Source: an uncultured Bacteroidota bacterium
GTDB lineage: Bacteria; Bacteroidota; Bacteroidia; Flavobacteriales; Flavobacteriaceae
Direction: 5' to 3'
Assembly (NCBI GenBank): GCA_902582405.1
Contig: CACHSA010000001.1
Coordinates: 1 to 64,000 of the forward strand
DNA length: 64,000 nt
Shown: positions 52,670-62,213 of the stretch, in pieces
Layout: each line of letters begins with the position of its first letter
Position numbering within the stretch: position 1 is the stretch's first letter
Notes under the pieces: generated by a model
Database searches by the model: none
The model's input: the letters and a program-made list of their open reading frames with translations, nothing else
Told to the model about the DNA's origin: nothing
Program-made: the position numbers and the translations under genes

Positions 52670-54010
52670 TCAAAGATTTCTTACTGCTTTTTTAAATTGG
52701 TTCCCTCGGTCCTCAAAATTTTTGAAAAGATCAAAACTTGAGCATGCTGGTGACAACAGAACATATTCTTTTTTATTTGCCAACTTGTGAGCAATTTTTA
52801 CAGCCTCTGACATAGACCGGGTCTCAACCAACACATCAACAACCGGAGAAAAAGATTCGATGATTTTTTCATTATCTAACCCTATACAAACAATTGATTT
52901 GACCTTCTCTCTTACCAAAGGGAGTAATTCCTTATAATCATTTCCTTTATCAATTCCACCAGCAATCCAAATAGTTTGACCTTCCATGCTCTCTAGCGCA
53001 TAAAAAGTTGCATTGACATTTGTTGCCTTTGAGTCATTTATATAGGTTATATTTTGAATTTTTAGAACCTCTTCAAGTCTGTGTTCAACATTTGAAAAGC
53101 TTATTAGACTGTCTCTTATACATTTGTTAGAAACATTTAAAAGTCTAGCTACTGAAACAGCAGCCATGGCATTTAAAAGATTATGTCTCCCTTTAAGGGA
53201 AAAGTTTGAAGTATTATACATATTTATATTTTTTTTTTCTTTAACAATAATTGATTTATTTATAATCGTAGTGGTTAAATTTCCCTTTGGAGAGTTATAT
53301 CCGTATGGGAATAAAGTCGCTTTTTTACTATATTTTTTAACAGCTTTTTTTAAAACCTTATTATCAGAATTAAAAATCAAAAATTGATTTTTACTTTGGT
53401 TTACAGTTATTTTTAGCTTTGATTTAATGTATTCGTCAAAATTATAATTATACCTGTCTAAGTGGTCTGGCGAAATATTAGTAATAACTGAAATGTCAGG
53501 GGTAAAACCTATAATATTATCTAATTGGAAACTGCTAATTTCAAGAACGTAAACTTGGTAATTATTCTCAGCTATACATTCTGAAAAACTTTTGCCAATA
53601 TTACCCGCTAAACCTACATTAGATCCTGAATTTTTTAAAATATTATAAATCATTGTTGCAGTTGTTGTCTTTCCATTACTTCCTGTAACTCCAATAATTT
53701 TTGAATTGGTTTGTGAAAACCCAAACTCAATTTCTGATATAACATCAATCCCAGATTTTTTTAAATCAACTAATTCGTCAGAATTAATATCAATTCCAGG
53801 ACTTTTAATTATTCTATCAGCCTTTATAATTTTATCTAAAGTGTGTTTGTTTTCTTCATAATCAATAGATAGTTTTTTAAACGTTAGTTTTGTTTGTTTT
53901 GGGATTTTATTTAAGTCAGAAACAAACACCTTAAACCCTGATTTTTTAGCAAGAATTGCTGCACCTCTTCCACTTTCTCCTGAACCTAAGACTGAAACTC
54001 TACCTTTCAT
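52670..54010 (-). CDS. murD: UDP-N-acetylmuramoylalanine-D-glutamate ligase MurD
   Basis: 446 residues. The N-terminal Rossmann start is [15 protein letters not shown], the ATP P-loop [14 protein letters not shown] (near residue 109) and the C-terminal [17 protein letters not shown], then [19 protein letters not shown], the MurD ending. It adds D-glutamate to UDP-MurNAc-L-Ala. It overlaps mraY by four bases. Confidence 0.97.
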   Translation of the reverse strand: MKGRVSVLGSGESGRGAAILAKKSGFKVFVSDLNKIPKQTKLTFKKLSIDYEENKHTLDKIIKADRIIKSPGIDINSDELVDLKKSGIDVISEIEFGFSQTNSKIIGVTGSNGKTTTATMIYNILKNSGSNVGLAGNIGKSFSECIAENNYQVYVLEISSFQLDNIIGFTPDISVITNISPDHLDRYNYNFDEYIKSKLKITVNQSKNQFLIFNSDNKVLKKAVKKYSKKATLFPYGYNSPKGNLTTTIINKSIIVKEKKNINMYNTSNFSLKGRHNLLNAMAAVSVARLLNVSNKCIRDSLISFSNVEHRLEEVLKIQNITYINDSKATNVNATFYALESMEGQTIWIAGGIDKGNDYKELLPLVREKVKSIVCIGLDNEKIIESFSPVVDVLVETRSMSEAVKIAHKLANKKEYVLLSPACSSFDLFKNFEDRGNQFKKAVRNL

Positions 54011-55224
54011 CTAATTTTTAACGTTAAGATTGCGAGCACACTTAGCAATACACCAATTATTAGGAATCTGTTTACGATTTTACTTTCATGAAGTCCTTTT
54101 TTTTGAAAATGATGATGGATAGGAGACATCAAAAAAATTCTTTCTCCCACTCCTTTTTTCTTTTTTGTGTACTTGAAATAGAAAACTTGAATAAGAACAG
54201 ATAAAACCTCAATAAGAAAAATTCCGCATATTATTGGTAGAAGTAATTCTTTTCTTATCATTATCGCTATGACTGAAATCAATGCACCAACAGTTAAACT
54301 ACCAGTATCACCCATAAAAACTTCAGCTGGGTAAGTGTTGTACCAAAGAAATCCGATTAATGCACCAGTAAAAGATGCCACAAAAACAGAAATTTCACCT
54401 ACATTAGGTATATACATAATATTTAAATAATCTGAAAAGATTATATTCCCTGAAACCCATGCGAAAATTCCAAGAGTAATAGCCATAATTGCAGAAGTAC
54501 CTGCGGCTAAACCATCAATACCGTCTGTTAAATTTGCTCCATTTGAAACAGCCGTAATTATGAAAATTACCATTGGGACAAAAATTAACCATGACATTGA
54601 TTTGGGGATTCTAGACCACTTAATTAAAAAATAATAATCAAACTCATTATCCTTAACTAAAGGAATTGTTGTTTTAGTTGACTTTTTCTCAATATAAAAT
54701 GATTTATCTGTAATTTTTACATTTTCCAGATATTCATCATTTTTTTGTTTAATTGTTATATCTGGGTGGAAATAAATTGTAAAACCAACGAAAATACCCA
54801 ACATTACTTGCCCTACTATCTTAAATCCACCTTTTAAACCCTTTTTATCTTTTTTATAAATTTTTATGTAATCATCAATAAACCCAATTGTACCCATCCA
54901 GAGAGTAGTGAATATTAGCAGTATTATATAAATGTTGATAAATTTAGAAAGTAAAATAACCGGGAGTATAGTACCGATTATTATTATTATTCCACCCATT
55001 GTTGGTGTACCATTTTTTTTCGTTTCACCTTTTAAGCCTAATAATCTTACCCTCTCTCCAATATGATTAACGGTTAAGATTTTTATAATTTTTTTTCCTA
55101 CAAAAACAGAAATAACTAATGAAGAAATTAGTGCAAATGCAGCTCTAAATGATATATATTGAAAGAGACCTGCACCTGGGATTTGATACTTTTGTTCTAG
55201 AAAATTGAATAAATAATAAAGCAT
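54007..55224 (-). CDS. mraY: Phospho-MurNAc-pentapeptide transferase MraY
   Basis: 405 residues, polytopic. Conserved loops: [10 protein letters not shown] near residue 70, GFIDDYIK near 119, [12 protein letters not shown] (catalytic Asp region) near 231, [11 protein letters not shown] near 306 and [11 protein letters not shown] near 363. It transfers phospho-MurNAc-pentapeptide to undecaprenyl phosphate to form lipid I. A hydrophilic insertion around 150-190 is longer than in E. coli MraY (360 residues). It overlaps murD by four bases. Confidence 0.97.
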   Translation of the reverse strand: MLYYLFNFLEQKYQIPGAGLFQYISFRAAFALISSLVISVFVGKKIIKILTVNHIGERVRLLGLKGETKKNGTPTMGGIIIIIGTILPVILLSKFINIYIILLIFTTLWMGTIGFIDDYIKIYKKDKKGLKGGFKIVGQVMLGIFVGFTIYFHPDITIKQKNDEYLENVKITDKSFYIEKKSTKTTIPLVKDNEFDYYFLIKWSRIPKSMSWLIFVPMVIFIITAVSNGANLTDGIDGLAAGTSAIMAITLGIFAWVSGNIIFSDYLNIMYIPNVGEISVFVASFTGALIGFLWYNTYPAEVFMGDTGSLTVGALISVIAIMIRKELLLPIICGIFLIEVLSVLIQVFYFKYTKKKKGVGERIFLMSPIHHHFQKKGLHESKIVNRFLIIGVLLSVLAILTLKIR

Positions 55225-55229
55225 AATAT

Positions 55230-56678
55230 TTAATTAAATGACTCTTTAACAATTTTTACATCATTAAAAGGAATTTTCTTACCCATTATTTCTTGGTGAG
55301 TTTCGTGACCTCTTCCAGCTACTAAAAGAATATCACCTGGATTAAGTTGAGAACATCCACTTTTTATCGCCTCCCTTCTATTGATTATTTTTGAAATCTT
55401 TTTAAGATTGATAAGGTCAACCCCTAACAACATATCATTTATTATTTTTTCAGGATCCTCATATCTAGGATTGTCAGATGTGAAAATCACCTTATCGCAG
55501 CCATCCAATGCTATTTTCCCCATTTTTGCTCTTTTCTCCAGATCTCTATTACCACCACACCCAATTATTGTTATAAATAATTCGTTTTTTGTTCTTATGT
55601 GGCTTACTGTATTAATAACATTTTCTAAACTATTAGGTGTATGAGCGTAGTCAACTATTACCGTAGCATTGTTGGGAGTTTTTAAAATTTCAAACCTTCC
55701 ATTTATCGCTCTAGTTTTGCTTAAAATTCTAAGAATTTCGATTGTTTTGATTCCAGCTAATTTGGCAACTGAAAAAACTGCAATAAGATTAGAGGCATTA
55801 AATTCACCGATAAGTGGTGTCCAAAACTCTTTACCATTTATTTTCAAAAGCATTCCCGAAAAGTCAATTTCTAAAATTTTTATATTATAATCTGCTAAAT
55901 TTTTAACCCCAAAAGTTTGAATCTTTGACAAACAATTCTGTACCATAAATTTGGAATTTTTGTCGTCTGAATTTATGATAGCAAACGAATCATTTGTGAG
56001 ACCGTCAAAAAATTTCTTTTTTACATTTCTATAAGACGAAAATGATTTGTGATAATCCAAATGATCATGAGTTATATTCGTAAAAACTCCACAATAAAAT
56101 TTTAATCCATTTATTCTGCATTGATCAATTCCGTGAGAGGAAACTTCCATAAAACAAAATTTAATTTCGTTTTCTAACATTTTTTTAAGTAGCTGATTAA
56201 TTTGTTTCGAATCTGGAGTTGTATTGTGATTTCGAGTCTTTATTCCTGCATATTGAATATTGATAGTTGAAATTAATCCTGACTTTATTCCTGCTTTATT
56301 AAATAATTTGTAAAGAATCGTGGCTACTGTTGTTTTACCATTCGTTCCGGTAATTCCGACTAACTTTATTTTTTTTGACGGATTTTCGTAAAAATTTGAT
56401 GATATTATAGATAACGATTTTCGAGTGTTTGGAGTTCTAATACAAGTTACTTTCTTGTCTTTAATATCGTAATCACTATAGATTACAGCACAGGCTCCAC
56501 TTTCAATAGCTTTATCAATAAAAGTGTGACCATCTTCATTGTCACCTTTAATAGCAATAAATAATGATCCATCTTTTACCTCTCTAGAGTCAAATTCAAT
56601 CGATTTGATAATTAAATTTGTGGATCCTGAAATAGAATCCAAATCAATCCCATAAATTATATCTTTTAATATTTTCAT
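55230..56678 (-). CDS. murE: UDP-MurNAc-tripeptide synthetase MurE
   Basis: 482 residues. The ATP loop is [14 protein letters not shown] (near residue 107), the substrate segment NTTPDS and, near the C-terminus, DNPRYEDP. The DNPR motif marks meso-diaminopimelate as the added amino acid, so the organism should have DAP-type peptidoglycan. GRGHETHQ closes the family signature. It overlaps ftsI by four bases and is five bases before mraY. Confidence 0.97.
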   Translation of the reverse strand: MKILKDIIYGIDLDSISGSTNLIIKSIEFDSREVKDGSLFIAIKGDNEDGHTFIDKAIESGACAVIYSDYDIKDKKVTCIRTPNTRKSLSIISSNFYENPSKKIKLVGITGTNGKTTVATILYKLFNKAGIKSGLISTINIQYAGIKTRNHNTTPDSKQINQLLKKMLENEIKFCFMEVSSHGIDQCRINGLKFYCGVFTNITHDHLDYHKSFSSYRNVKKKFFDGLTNDSFAIINSDDKNSKFMVQNCLSKIQTFGVKNLADYNIKILEIDFSGMLLKINGKEFWTPLIGEFNASNLIAVFSVAKLAGIKTIEILRILSKTRAINGRFEILKTPNNATVIVDYAHTPNSLENVINTVSHIRTKNELFITIIGCGGNRDLEKRAKMGKIALDGCDKVIFTSDNPRYEDPEKIINDMLLGVDLINLKKISKIINRREAIKSGCSQLNPGDILLVAGRGHETHQEIMGKKIPFNDVKIVKESFN

Positions 56679-58687
56679 GACAGATATAAGATGATTTTTT
56701 TATTATAATCTACTTTTGAACCCCATTTTATCGATTGATTAAAAACTTTTCCTTCACCTTTAAGAATAAATTTTAAACCAATCCTTTCAAGAATTAAGAT
56801 CGCATCCATTGCAGGTAATCCTATTAAATTTGGAATAACAATAGGTTTATTTTTAATTATTTTTTTTGTCACTTCATAATTATTAAAAAAGTTACGTTGG
56901 GAATTATTATTTTTTAGAATTAAGTTTTTTGGAGATCTAAAAAATAGTTTTTCTGCTATCTCTTTAAATACAGGAGCTGCAACTTCACCCCCATAATAAC
57001 CGATTTTTTTGTCAGGTTTATTAATAACTACAATACATGAATATTCTGGCTCTTCGTAAGGAAAGTAACCAACAAAACTGGAAACATACTGAGTTTCTTC
57101 AGACGTGTAGTCTATTTGTGAAGTTCCTGTCTTTCCAGCCATATTTAATTGACTGCTTTTAATTCTATATCCTGTTCCCCATTTTTTGTCAATAACATTG
57201 AACATCATTCGTTGAACTTTTTTCAATGTTGTTTCTGAGCAAACAGATGGATTTAAAATTTTTTTATTATAATTTTTAATAGCAGATGAACCAGGATTTT
57301 TTATTTTATAAATAAAACGTGGTTTAACTATTTCCCCTTCATTAGCGATACCATTATAAAATGATAGGATTTGTAATGGTGTTAATTTAATTCCATAACC
57401 AAATGACATCCACGGTAGAGAAATTCCACTCCAGTTTTTATCTCCAGGATAAGGAATCATTGGTTTACCTTCTCCATTAATACTTAAACCTAAAATATCA
57501 TTTAGACCCATATTGTAGAGTCTGTCAACAAATTTTTTTGGATCATTTTTGAAATTTTCATAAACCATTTTCACCACTCCAGTATTAGAGGATACTTCAA
57601 ATGCTTTGGAGGGTTTTAATTTTCCATAACCTCCTTTTTTTGAATCACGGACTTTATATTTTTCGTAAAAGGTTATTTCACCATTTTTTGTATCGATCAA
57701 CCTATTACTTACTCGACTGTCATTTTCTAATGTTGCTATTACAGACATTAATTTAAATGTTGATCCTGGTTCCTGCGACTCTGCAACTGCATAGTTAAAT
57801 TTTTCATAATATTTTCCGTTTTTGGTTTTAGAAAGATTAACAATAGCTTTGATTTCTCCCGAGTTTGTTTCCATTACAACAGCACAACCATGATCTGCTT
57901 TATACTTTTCCAACTGACGTAAAAGTGCATGGTGAGTAATATCTTGGATGTTAACATTTATAGTTGAGTAAATATCATATCCCTGGGTTGGTTCTTTCTC
58001 ATTATTATCGTTAATTGGTTTCCATTGTCCGTTTGCTATTTTTTGTTTTAGCCTTTGACCCGTTTGACCTTTCAAAAAATGACTAAACGCTCCCTCCATT
58101 CCAACTCTTATGTAGTGCCCAGAAGGATCTTTTTTCTCGTAGCCAATTGTCCTTTCACAAATTTTACCCATAGGGTTTTGTCTAACTTCTTTTGACTCGA
58201 CTACGAGGCCCCCTCTGAGTGATGGCTGATTAAAAAGAGGTAATTCTTTAATTTGTTTGTAATCAGAATAACTTAAATTTTTAGAAATTAAAAGATATCT
58301 ATTGCCATCTTTTCTTGCCTTTCTCAATACATCTAGGTAGTAGTCATTTTTTTTTCCTAAAATTTTAGAAAGGCCATTGGAAAGAGCTGTTTTGTGTTTT
58401 TCAAAATTTGATTCTGATGGGACCCTTGAATCCCATCTAATTTCATATCGGGGAGTTGTTGTTGCTAATAAACTATTATCATCTGAATATATATTACCTC
58501 TGCTAGGTTCTAAAATAAAGTTTTTAATTGTATTGTTTTGTGAGATACCCCTATAGTAATCTCCTTCTTTAATCTGTATATATAACAATTTAGCAATTAA
58601 AATAAATGCAAAAAAAACAATAAAAACAAGAGATAAGTAGTACCTAAACATTATTCTTTTTTCTATTGATTTCACTACTTTTTCCAT
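56675..58687 (-). CDS. ftsI: Division-specific penicillin-binding protein FtsI (PBP3)
   Basis: 670 residues. One N-terminal membrane segment (about 14-34), a dimerisation/pedestal domain, then a transpeptidase domain with the three serine-enzyme motifs: STFK (in QEPGSTFKLMS), SSN (SSNTGV) and KTG (MAGKTGTSQ). A single C-terminal PASTA-like domain follows (VIPNLIGLPAMDAILILERIGLKF). It crosslinks septal peptidoglycan and is inhibited by beta-lactams. It overlaps ftsL by 13 bases and murE by four. Confidence 0.95.
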   Translation of the reverse strand: MEKVVKSIEKRIMFRYYLSLVFIVFFAFILIAKLLYIQIKEGDYYRGISQNNTIKNFILEPSRGNIYSDDNSLLATTTPRYEIRWDSRVPSESNFEKHKTALSNGLSKILGKKNDYYLDVLRKARKDGNRYLLISKNLSYSDYKQIKELPLFNQPSLRGGLVVESKEVRQNPMGKICERTIGYEKKDPSGHYIRVGMEGAFSHFLKGQTGQRLKQKIANGQWKPINDNNEKEPTQGYDIYSTINVNIQDITHHALLRQLEKYKADHGCAVVMETNSGEIKAIVNLSKTKNGKYYEKFNYAVAESQEPGSTFKLMSVIATLENDSRVSNRLIDTKNGEITFYEKYKVRDSKKGGYGKLKPSKAFEVSSNTGVVKMVYENFKNDPKKFVDRLYNMGLNDILGLSINGEGKPMIPYPGDKNWSGISLPWMSFGYGIKLTPLQILSFYNGIANEGEIVKPRFIYKIKNPGSSAIKNYNKKILNPSVCSETTLKKVQRMMFNVIDKKWGTGYRIKSSQLNMAGKTGTSQIDYTSEETQYVSSFVGYFPYEEPEYSCIVVINKPDKKIGYYGGEVAAPVFKEIAEKLFFRSPKNLILKNNNSQRNFFNNYEVTKKIIKNKPIVIPNLIGLPAMDAILILERIGLKFILKGEGKVFNQSIKWGSKVDYNKKIILYLS

Positions 58688-58983
58688 TTAAGTTTTATAG
58701 GCTGTTCTTTGGATGGACCAACTCCAACACTTAATAATTTTTTAGAAACACTGGTTTCCAATTTTAAAAACATTAATTGAGATTTGTTCTCAACAAATTT
58801 GCTTTTTACACGTTTTAAGTCATTATTCAAATTGGCTATGTGATAAATTTTTTTGTCCGCACTGTGGCCACTCGCAATTGAAATCATTGCCAGAATTGAA
58901 ATAAATAAAAGGATTCTCCAATTTTTAATCGAATCCTGATTTAGTAAAAATTCAATATTTAATAGAGATATAATATTTTTCAT
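58675..58983 (-). CDS. FtsL-like division protein
   Basis: 102 residues: a cytoplasmic N-terminus, one membrane segment (about residues 22-39) and a heptad-rich coiled coil (HIANLNNDLKRVKSKFVENKSQLMFLKLE). Sequence alone is weak, but position between rsmH and ftsI, size and topology fit FtsL, which pairs with FtsB/FtsQ. The C-terminal GPSKEQPIKLKWKK resembles the flavobacterial FtsL-like tail. It overlaps rsmH by four bases and ftsI by 13. Confidence 0.85.
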   Translation of the reverse strand: MKNIISLLNIEFLLNQDSIKNWRILLFISILAMISIASGHSADKKIYHIANLNNDLKRVKSKFVENKSQLMFLKLETSVSKKLLSVGVGPSKEQPIKLKWKK

Positions 58984-59891
58984 AGTTTTTCAGCGACTCT
59001 CATCTTCGCACTTCTAGCCCTTTTGTTTTTTTTTATTTCATCAAAATCAGGAGTTGTCAAACCTCCTATTTTTTTAAATGGTTTTTCAACATTTCCAAAA
59101 AAGTCCCTATTATCTTTATTGTCAAATGAACCTCCTCTAATAAAGTTTTTTACAAGTCTGTCTTCTAAAGAATGATAAGAAATACATACAATTCTTCCTT
59201 TAATTTTTAATATTTCTGATGCTTGAATTAACAATAATTTTATAGCTTCTAATTCGTTATTAACCTCTATTCTTATCGATTGGAATATCTTTGCGAGAGT
59301 CTTATATTTTGTATTTTTTTTGAGAGAATTATCCAATATTTTTACAAGTTCATTTGTAGATTTTATTGGTTTTACTTTTCTATGGTATAATATTGTTTTT
59401 ACAATTTTTTTCGGTTGATTTACTTCTCCATATTCCTTTAATATTCTAAATAATTTTTTTTCATCGTAATCATTAACTACATTTTGCGCAGTTAATTTTG
59501 ACCCTACATTCATCCTCATATCTAAGGGTCCATCATTCATAATAGAAAAACCTCTTGATGGAATTTCTAATTGATGGGAAGAAACACCAAAATCTGCAAT
59601 TATTCCATCTACTTGAAAAATTTTAAGATGGTTTAAATATTTTTTTAAATGCATAAAATTGGAATTTATAAAGAAAAATCTGTCGTCTTTTATTAAGTTT
59701 TTCTTTGAATCTAGATCTTGGTCAAATGCGAAAAGCTTCCCCCTTTTAGACAATTTACATAAGACTCCCTTTGAGTGTCCCCCTCCTCCATAAGTCGCAT
59801 CTACATATATTCCACTTGGATTAGTTACAAGTGCAAAAGTTGATTTTTCTAGTAAGACTGGATTATGATAAAGTGTATTATTCATTTTCAT
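58980..59891 (-). CDS. rsmH: 16S rRNA m4C1402 methyltransferase RsmH
   Basis: 303 residues (MraW). The S-adenosylmethionine motif reads YVDATYGGGGHSKGVL near residue 30. FGVSSHQLEIPSRGFSIMNDGPLDMRM near 100-125 and the C-terminal ISYHSLEDRLVKNFIR are diagnostic. It methylates N4 of C1402 in 16S rRNA. It overlaps mraZ by 14 bases and ftsL by four, in one transcript. Confidence 0.97.
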   Translation of the reverse strand: MKMNNTLYHNPVLLEKSTFALVTNPSGIYVDATYGGGGHSKGVLCKLSKRGKLFAFDQDLDSKKNLIKDDRFFFINSNFMHLKKYLNHLKIFQVDGIIADFGVSSHQLEIPSRGFSIMNDGPLDMRMNVGSKLTAQNVVNDYDEKKLFRILKEYGEVNQPKKIVKTILYHRKVKPIKSTNELVKILDNSLKKNTKYKTLAKIFQSIRIEVNNELEAIKLLLIQASEILKIKGRIVCISYHSLEDRLVKNFIRGGSFDNKDNRDFFGNVEKPFKKIGGLTTPDFDEIKKNKRARSAKMRVAEKL

Positions 59892-60333
59892 CTCCCATTA
59901 CTTCTTCAGCTAAAGAACTAAAATCACCTTTTGCCTCATCAATTACTTCTTCATAAAGACTCTTATCCCAAATCTCAAGGATATTTACAGCTGCACTTAG
60001 AACTACATCTTTTTTAATTTGTGCGTAGGTGATAAGATCTTTAGGAATTAATAGCCTTCCATTTGTGTCTATCTCAATTTTCTTTACACCTGCGGTAAAT
60101 CGACGAATAAAATCGATATTCTTTTTATTAAAGCGGTTTAATTGATCAATTTTATTCATTACAAATTTCCACTGATCAAATGGATATAATTCTATACAAT
60201 TGTTAAACAAACCTCTTTTAATAACAAAGCCATCTTTCATTGATGAGCTAATTTGCTTTTTTAGAGCTGATGGAATTAAAATCCTTGCTTTGACATCAAT
60301 TTTACACTCGTATGTTCCAATGAAATGTTCCAA
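59878..60333 (-). CDS. mraZ: Transcriptional regulator MraZ
   Basis: 151 residues with two AbrB/MraZ-fold repeats: GTYECKIDVKARILIPSALK at the N-terminus and VKKIEIDTNGRLLIPKDL near residue 78. MraZ forms a ring-shaped oligomer that binds repeated boxes upstream of its own operon and represses the dcw genes in E. coli. It is the first gene of the cluster, and a matching array of boxes lies 36-81 bases upstream. It overlaps rsmH by 14 bases. Confidence 0.96.
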   Translation of the reverse strand: MEHFIGTYECKIDVKARILIPSALKKQISSSMKDGFVIKRGLFNNCIELYPFDQWKFVMNKIDQLNRFNKKNIDFIRRFTAGVKKIEIDTNGRLLIPKDLITYAQIKKDVVLSAAVNILEIWDKSLYEEVIDEAKGDFSSLAEEVMGDENE

Positions 60334-60368
60334 CTACATAATGTTTAATATAAATATAAAAGATATTT

Positions 60369-60414
60369 ACCACTTTTAACCACTTATTACCACAATGTTA
60401 ATAACTTTTACCAC
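60369..60414 (-). promoter_or_regulatory. Predicted MraZ operator: array of GTGGT boxes
   Basis: On the minus strand GTGGT occurs at 60414, 60393, 60383 and 60373. The last three have exactly a 10-base period (AAGTGGTTAA, AAGTGGTAAA), and the first is 21 bases (about two periods) away. Tandem 10-base boxes of the TGGG or AAAGTG[GT] type are known MraZ targets in E. coli and mollicutes. Position directly upstream of mraZ supports autoregulation. Confidence 0.8.
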
Positions 60415-60468
60415 AAAAATAAATTTTAAACTTTAAAAGATAAAATAGAATGAATGCATTGAAATAGT

Positions 60469-60476
60469 TATATTTG
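60469..60476 (+). promoter_or_regulatory. Candidate -7 box of the hydrolase-yihA unit
   Basis: TATATTTG matches the TAnnTTTG consensus and would place the transcript start near 60482, about 40 bases before the hydrolase start. No convincing -33 TTTG box is seen. Confidence 0.3.
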
Positions 60477-60521
60477 AAAGAAGTGCTACTTATGGAACAA
60501 TTTTAAATCGAATAATTAAAA

Positions 60522-61268
60522 TTGAAAAAAAACTATAATTATATTGAAAAAGGTGAAGGCCAGGTCATTGTTCTTTTACATGGTTTAATGGGTGGTTTGA
60601 GTAATTTTAAAGATGTTTTAAATTATTTCTCATCAAAGAATTATAAAGTTGTCATCCCTGAACTACCAATTTATAGTTTACCGCTAAAAGAAACAACCGT
60701 AACAGCTTTTTCCAACTTTTTAGAGGATTTCATAGAATATAAAAGTATTGATAACTTAATTTTATTAGGAAACTCACTGGGAGGTCATGTGGGTTTAATT
60801 TTTTCAAAAAAACATCCAAATTTAGTTAAATCACTCATATTAACAGGGAGCTCTGGATTGTATGAAAATTCAATGGGTGAAAGTTATCCCAAAAGAGAAA
60901 ATTATAATTACATCAAACAAAAAACTGAGGATGTTTTTTACAATCCAAATGTTGCTACTAAACAAATAGTAGATGAAGTTTTTGAAACTGTTAATAATAG
61001 GGAAAAACTGGTTAGAACTCTCGCAATTGCAAAAAGTGCAATAAGACATAATATGTCAAAAGAGTTACCCAACATTAAAACACCTACTCTACTTATTTGG
61101 GGGAAGAACGACTTAGTTACTCCTCCAGAAGTTGCCCTAGAATTTCAATCACTACTTCCAAACTCAGAGCTTGTATGGATTAAAAAGTGTGGCCATGCTC
61201 CAATGATGGAATACCCAAAAGAATTTAATGAGATTTTGCATAATTGGCTCAATAAAAAAAATTTTTAG
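60522..61268 (+). CDS. Alpha/beta hydrolase
   Basis: 248 residues from a TTG start; no ATG occurs before the conserved fold begins. The alpha/beta-hydrolase landmarks are complete: oxyanion HG in VLLHGLMGG, nucleophile elbow GNSLGG (Ser near residue 88), acid in WGKNDLVTP and His in KCGHAPMMEYP. The natural substrate is unknown; an ester or thioester is likely. In Flavobacteriia this gene typically stands between yihA and mraZ, as here. It is five bases before yihA. Confidence 0.9.
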   Translation: MKKNYNYIEKGEGQVIVLLHGLMGGLSNFKDVLNYFSSKNYKVVIPELPIYSLPLKETTVTAFSNFLEDFIEYKSIDNLILLGNSLGGHVGLIFSKKHPNLVKSLILTGSSGLYENSMGESYPKRENYNYIKQKTEDVFYNPNVATKQIVDEVFETVNNREKLVRTLAIAKSAIRHNMSKELPNIKTPTLLIWGKNDLVTPPEVALEFQSLLPNSELVWIKKCGHAPMMEYPKEFNEILHNWLNKKNF

Positions 61269-61273
61269 TTAAT

Positions 61274-61861
61274 ATGAATGCTCTAAAAGCTGAGTTCGTC
61301 TCGAGTAGTCCTAACGTGAAAAACTGCCCAGACGAATTAATCCCAGAGTACGTTTTTATTGGCCGATCCAATGTTGGGAAATCATCTTTAATAAACTCAA
61401 TTTGTAAAAGAAAACATCTAGCTAAAACTTCAGGAAAACCTGGGAAGACTCAACTAATCAATCACTTCAAGATCAATGATAGCTTGTATCTAACTGATTT
61501 ACCAGGTTATGGATATGCTAACTTATCTAAAACATCAAAAAAAAATATTGATAACTTAATCAGAGACTATTTTTTATATAGAAAACAAATTCATATGATT
61601 TTTGTAATTATAGACATTAGGCACGATCCGCTTGAGATTGACTTAAACTTTATGTCTTGGCTTATCTATATGGAAATGAAATTTTCAGTCATTTTTTCTA
61701 AATGTGACAAATTAAAAAAGGGAAGTACTAATGCTGAAAAATATATGTTAGAACTAACCAACAAATTAAATAATACTCCAAAATACTTTATAACCTCATC
61801 GAAAAATAAAGAAGGTATAGACAAAGTTTTAGCTCACATTACTAATAAAAGTTATAGTTGA
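61274..61861 (+). CDS. engB: Ribosome biogenesis GTPase YihA/YsxC (EngB)
   Basis: 195 residues, TRAFAC GTPase. G1 GRSNVGKSSL near residue 30, G2-region KTSGKPGKTQ, G3 DLPGYGYA and G4 KCDK (FSKCDKL) are all present. It is needed for assembly of the 50S subunit. It is the second gene of the hydrolase-engB pair and convergent with gldC, with seven bases between stops. Confidence 0.95.
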   Translation: MNALKAEFVSSSPNVKNCPDELIPEYVFIGRSNVGKSSLINSICKRKHLAKTSGKPGKTQLINHFKINDSLYLTDLPGYGYANLSKTSKKNIDNLIRDYFLYRKQIHMIFVIIDIRHDPLEIDLNFMSWLIYMEMKFSVIFSKCDKLKKGSTNAEKYMLELTNKLNNTPKYFITSSKNKEGIDKVLAHITNKSYS

Positions 61862-61868
61862 CAGATAA

Positions 61869-62210
61869 TTATCGTTTATAACTTATTTTTAATTCTTTTT
61901 CAAGATGACTGGAAATTTTTTTTATTGCATCCTTGATTTTTTCGTTCTCCGTAGCCCTATAAATTGATTCACCCATAGTCAATATCGCCTGATAAAAAAA
62001 ATCATTCATTTCATTCACTGGCATTTCTTTTGTCCACAAATCTATCGACAGAGACTCCTTTTTTTTGTGATCCCAAACTGACAAGAATATTGCTTTCGAC
62101 TCCTCGTTGATTACATCACCGTCAGGGGCAGACCAAAATAACTTTTCTGGAATTTTATTTTCATCTAATTGTACTGAAATATTTATGTGTGCTTGTTTTT
62201 TTTTGGTCAT
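61869..62210 (-). CDS. gldC: Gliding motility protein GldC
   Basis: 113 residues, no signal peptide. The sequence (AHINISVQLDENKIPEKLFWSAPDG, then LSIDLWTKEMPVNEMNDFFYQ) is that of GldC, a small protein that improves GldB function in Flavobacterium johnsoniae. It lies three bases after gldB in the same operon, as in other gliding bacteria. Confidence 0.93.
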   Translation of the reverse strand: MTKKKQAHINISVQLDENKIPEKLFWSAPDGDVINEESKAIFLSVWDHKKKESLSIDLWTKEMPVNEMNDFFYQAILTMGESIYRATENEKIKDAIKKISSHLEKELKISYKR

Positions 62211-62213
62211 GGT

